Positions 59,441 through 64,000 of a DNA stretch of 64,000 nt are shown in pieces (within the stretch, counting starts at the first letter, position 1; every line of letters starts with the position of its first letter). The position numbers and the translations under genes were made by a program. This DNA comes from Urechis unicinctus (taxonomy: Eukaryota; Annelida; Polychaeta; Xenopneusta; Urechidae): assembly GCA_034190875.2 (NCBI GenBank), contig CM067356.1, positions 65,473,298 through 65,537,297 on the forward strand, read 5' to 3'. Below the pieces are notes generated by a model. That model was given only the letters and a program-made list of their open reading frames with translations, searched no databases and was not told the DNA's origin.

Positions 59441-62400
59441 AGATATTTGCAGGCTGATTTCTGGCCGATGTGCACTTTATAAACTGCGAAATCTCTATCA
59501 ATGTTTATTAAGACTGTGCCTATAGTGTGCTCGGGAGGCAGGATATACAAGCAGCAAGGTACTCGTATAGAAGTTAGAAGATTATCAGAATACATTACTC
59601 ATATGTAGCTTAACCCAGACATCAGACCTTCCTCTTCTAAGTATCATAATTTTACCGAGAGCAGTGTAAATGTCAAGGGGTCGCGAATAGAGACAATAAA
59701 TAATTGGGCAACCAATGAGTAAGACGAAGGGCTGGGTATATCGATCAAATGTCAGAGGGCTTTGTCACAGGTGTGATGCAGTACATTTAGCTAGTTTTGC
59801 TTTAGGATGAAATCAGCTACATAGGATATATGACGCAATGGATGGGAACAATGTGGGAAAGCATTTGGTGACAAGGACGGTTAGCAATTATGCGATGGTA
59901 GTGATGATGATCACACCTGACATCAAGCCCGTAAACCGATATAAGTATATACATTAGCTACATTGAATGCCGCATGATAAGTATCGAGACAGATGTATTC
60001 AGTATTATTGATGCAAATTTACCTTACCCACTATTCAGGCAGCCCAAATACCGAGTAGACCGGAACAATTTAATTTAGCCGAACCGTTTTACAATGCCAG
60101 TACTGTTAATTCAATGGTCGTCTCTGTTATCTTCATTTATCAGTATGCAACTTTCGCAGCAAGGAGATGGCTGCTGTTTTGCAGCATCAGCATGTTGCAA
60201 CATGTGGTCAGAGCTCTGCTAGTATAATTTGTCATAGAACAGATTATATGTATTCCAGCCACTCACAACATGCAGCAGGTAAGTGAAGCAATTTGTAATA
60301 TATTGCTCACATCGAGAATACCAGCTTGCTGTCGTTGTTGTTGTTTTAAGATGACGCTGATTAAAGTCGTGTGTGGCTGAGTTTGACTTTCTCGACTACT
60401 ATCTGAATTAGGATTAATAACGTGGAAATCATTAAAGTTTTGCAGAGATTAAGGTTTGGCATGTCCCATGTACAAGGACATTATAAAGTTCGTCCAGCAA
60501 AAGAAAGTGCAATAATATGTTGACAGTATGTGACTGTACATTGGTTATTTATCATGACAACGCATTGAAGTTTTATATGTTTTTTAAATAATGGTGACAA
60601 CCTGAGATAACCTGGTAGTGTTATGTATGTCTTCGCTGATTTTGTATATTGTTATGGTTCATGCCGCTCAGAGTGAATAATTGCTGTTATGTACACGTTA
60701 TGAATACATTAAATTGTTTAGATTGATCTGAATACCTCTTGGTGGTTGATTCAGCCACTACTTCTGTCAGCGTATATTTAATGCTTTTCATATTTACAAA
60801 GATTATTGTAGTATGGGAGAAAACAGAAGGAGCTATTACGAAAGTCAATTATCGCTACGTTTATCTTAGCCACTGTATATCTATGTACGATTCAGAGGTT
60901 AATAGTCCTTATTGTCAGTATCACCATGTTGCATACCATGGGTTTATTTTGGTCTGGTACACAAACCTCAATTGTTTTTGTTCAGAGGACATTTTATCAA
61001 CTGACGAGTTATTCGATACAAATATCATTGCCACGCAAGGCTTATAAAAAGTCAGGTAAGCTGCATAAGCAAATAGCGTTATAAGTTGACTGCGGTAAAA
61101 CGATCAGATCTCGCTACCTTTCAACGACCATGACATTAAAGATTTATTATAATAAGACACAGTTTACACCCAATCCTGTGTATTCGTGTCATCTGTCGCA
61201 TTAACGCCTGCTATTTCCGTTCCTTTGGCTGTCTAGACATATAATTCATACTTTATCGTATTTCATATTGTGTAGCCAGTTTTGCACCTCACCTATCTAA
61301 TAACTGGGGGGTTGAATGAAACGTGATTCATGCAAACGAATATTATTCGGTGGACTCGACAATAGGAACGTATCTATACCTCTTTCAAAAACTATCGATT
61401 GGTTCGAGTTGACAATTTAGGTGCACTGTATTCGAACACAGCAATTTCCATCAATGTATCAAAAATGATTACGAGCATAGCGACTATATAAATACACGAC
61501 TATAAATATAAATATTTTCCATGGCAGATGTGAAACGTTGCGAAATTGTCTGATATATCAATGATAATGCCGGATATTGTTGATTTATCTGTATAAATAT
61601 GCTCGATAAGTGTTTCTGAAGTGTTAATGTCTCTTGTAGGGTTTGTTATTGGCGGCATATATCCATATGCAAATATATTTTCGATTAAATTACTGGTTTT
61701 CTCATCCTAAAAAATGAACATCTGCTAATGGTGCAGAATTTCGACGATATACCACACGCGACGGTATCAATCAATGTCTTTCTCTATTTCTATGTCTTTT
61801 GTGCGATTCACGTGGTTAATATCCGAGTTTTCCTCCACTCTTGATATTCTTGTGGGATTTCTTAGACCGATATGAATGCCGCCCATTCCAAAAATATCTT
61901 TACTTACAACGGCATAACACCCAAATACCCCATAAATCACTAGGATGCAGATTTACTGGGATACTAGCTTAACATTGATTCCCTATTGTGCATCTTATTT
62001 GTCGCGATATCGGCCAGTAGACCAACATATCACCGTCTATGTTTGCATAAGACTAAGGAAGTGGATGCAATGAATGGCATGGACACACGCTACACTTTTC
62101 CTCGAAGGTAGACACGACTGTAGCAGTATAGTGGTATCAGAGCATGAGGCGGCTGGGTATAGTTCGCCATAGGGGTCATTTGGTGCTAGTCGTCATAAAT
62201 AGATACAGACAAGAGTCTGTGGCTAACACGTAAACCGTGCAATCAATTACGGCTGGCCACATGGCCAACACCTCTCACGCCTACACGTGGAAAAACAGAT
62301 TCCCTTTTCTCAAAAGCTCCAAAAATAAAAGCCAGCTTCCCGAACAGACAAGGCACCATGAGTTCAGGCTATGCGCCAACATGTATACAAAGCTAAAAGG

Positions 62401-62607
62401 GTGTTTTCATAGCTAATCAAAATTTGATAAGAATATTCATATTTGAAATATTGATTGGTTACAAAAAGTGACGTACATTGTGATGAAACTCACGAAGCAG
62501 CAAATCCCCAGAAGAGTGGTTGAGATATGATAGTTTTTGTTTTGTACGTTGCTTATAGTTCTATATGCAGCGGTAATGGACAAACGTTTTACTAGATTAG
62601 TTAAAGT
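59441..62607. other. Stretch with no recognised gene
   Basis: The longest open frame is 60739-61047 (plus, 102 codons), hydrophobic at its start and otherwise without motif. No repeat match to the rest of the window was noticed. Confidence 0.4.

Positions 62608-64000
<1,393 letters not shown>

Noticed and set aside
62132..62143. TGGTATCAGAGC, resembling an initiator-Met tRNA primer-binding site of LTR elements
   Set aside because: This form matches plant initiator tRNA; the animal form differs, and there is no LTR end (CA) just upstream.

Overview
The window looks like AT-rich, non-coding-dominated nuclear DNA of an invertebrate animal, most likely a marine one; a mollusc or other lophotrochozoan is my guess and is not proven. 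Reasons: no dense gene packing on either strand; long (TA)n, (CA)n, (GATA)n and trinucleotide arrays; an assembly gap of 100 N; many decayed copies of the same non-coding segments; and short coding relics with intron-style splice sites. No rRNA, tRNA, CRISPR array or bacterial-type operon was seen.

Layout. 1-31000 is a mosaic of one large dispersed repeat family. Copy A starts at or before base 1; copy B (12704-17011, cut by the gap at 17012-17111) repeats its first 5.4 kb with several insertions and deletions; a broken inverted copy is scattered over 18060-30380; and two fragments lie at 34320-34560 and 35540-36260. Smaller shared modules (about 230 bp and about 480 bp) recur inside it. Two LTR-like segments lie on the minus strand (about 17249-17580 and 20651-21088). 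33500-37800 is rich in microsatellites. 40132-40328 is a 44-bp minisatellite. 44940-46620 is an old tandem duplication of about 845 bp. 47788-48420 holds the remains of a Maverick/Polinton (adintovirus-like) element, followed by a LINE reverse-transcriptase scrap (about 48930-49158). 51614-59440 is a nearly perfect 3.9-kb tandem duplication.

Genes. Nothing in the window is a convincing complete gene. The best coding signals are: (1) in each unit of the 3.9-kb duplication, a plus-strand exon for a P2X7-receptor-type cytoplasmic C-terminal domain, broken by a frameshift, and facing it on the minus strand the last two exons of a gene of an uncharacterised multicopy invertebrate family; (2) two minus-strand exons around 26846-27323 that together form a SWIM zinc finger; (3) the Polinton minor-capsid-like and penton-like fragments, both broken. 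All belong to families that are multicopy or mobile, so the region reads as repeat-driven genome rather than a conserved gene neighbourhood. Identities and family assignments are by eye; no alignment or search was run.
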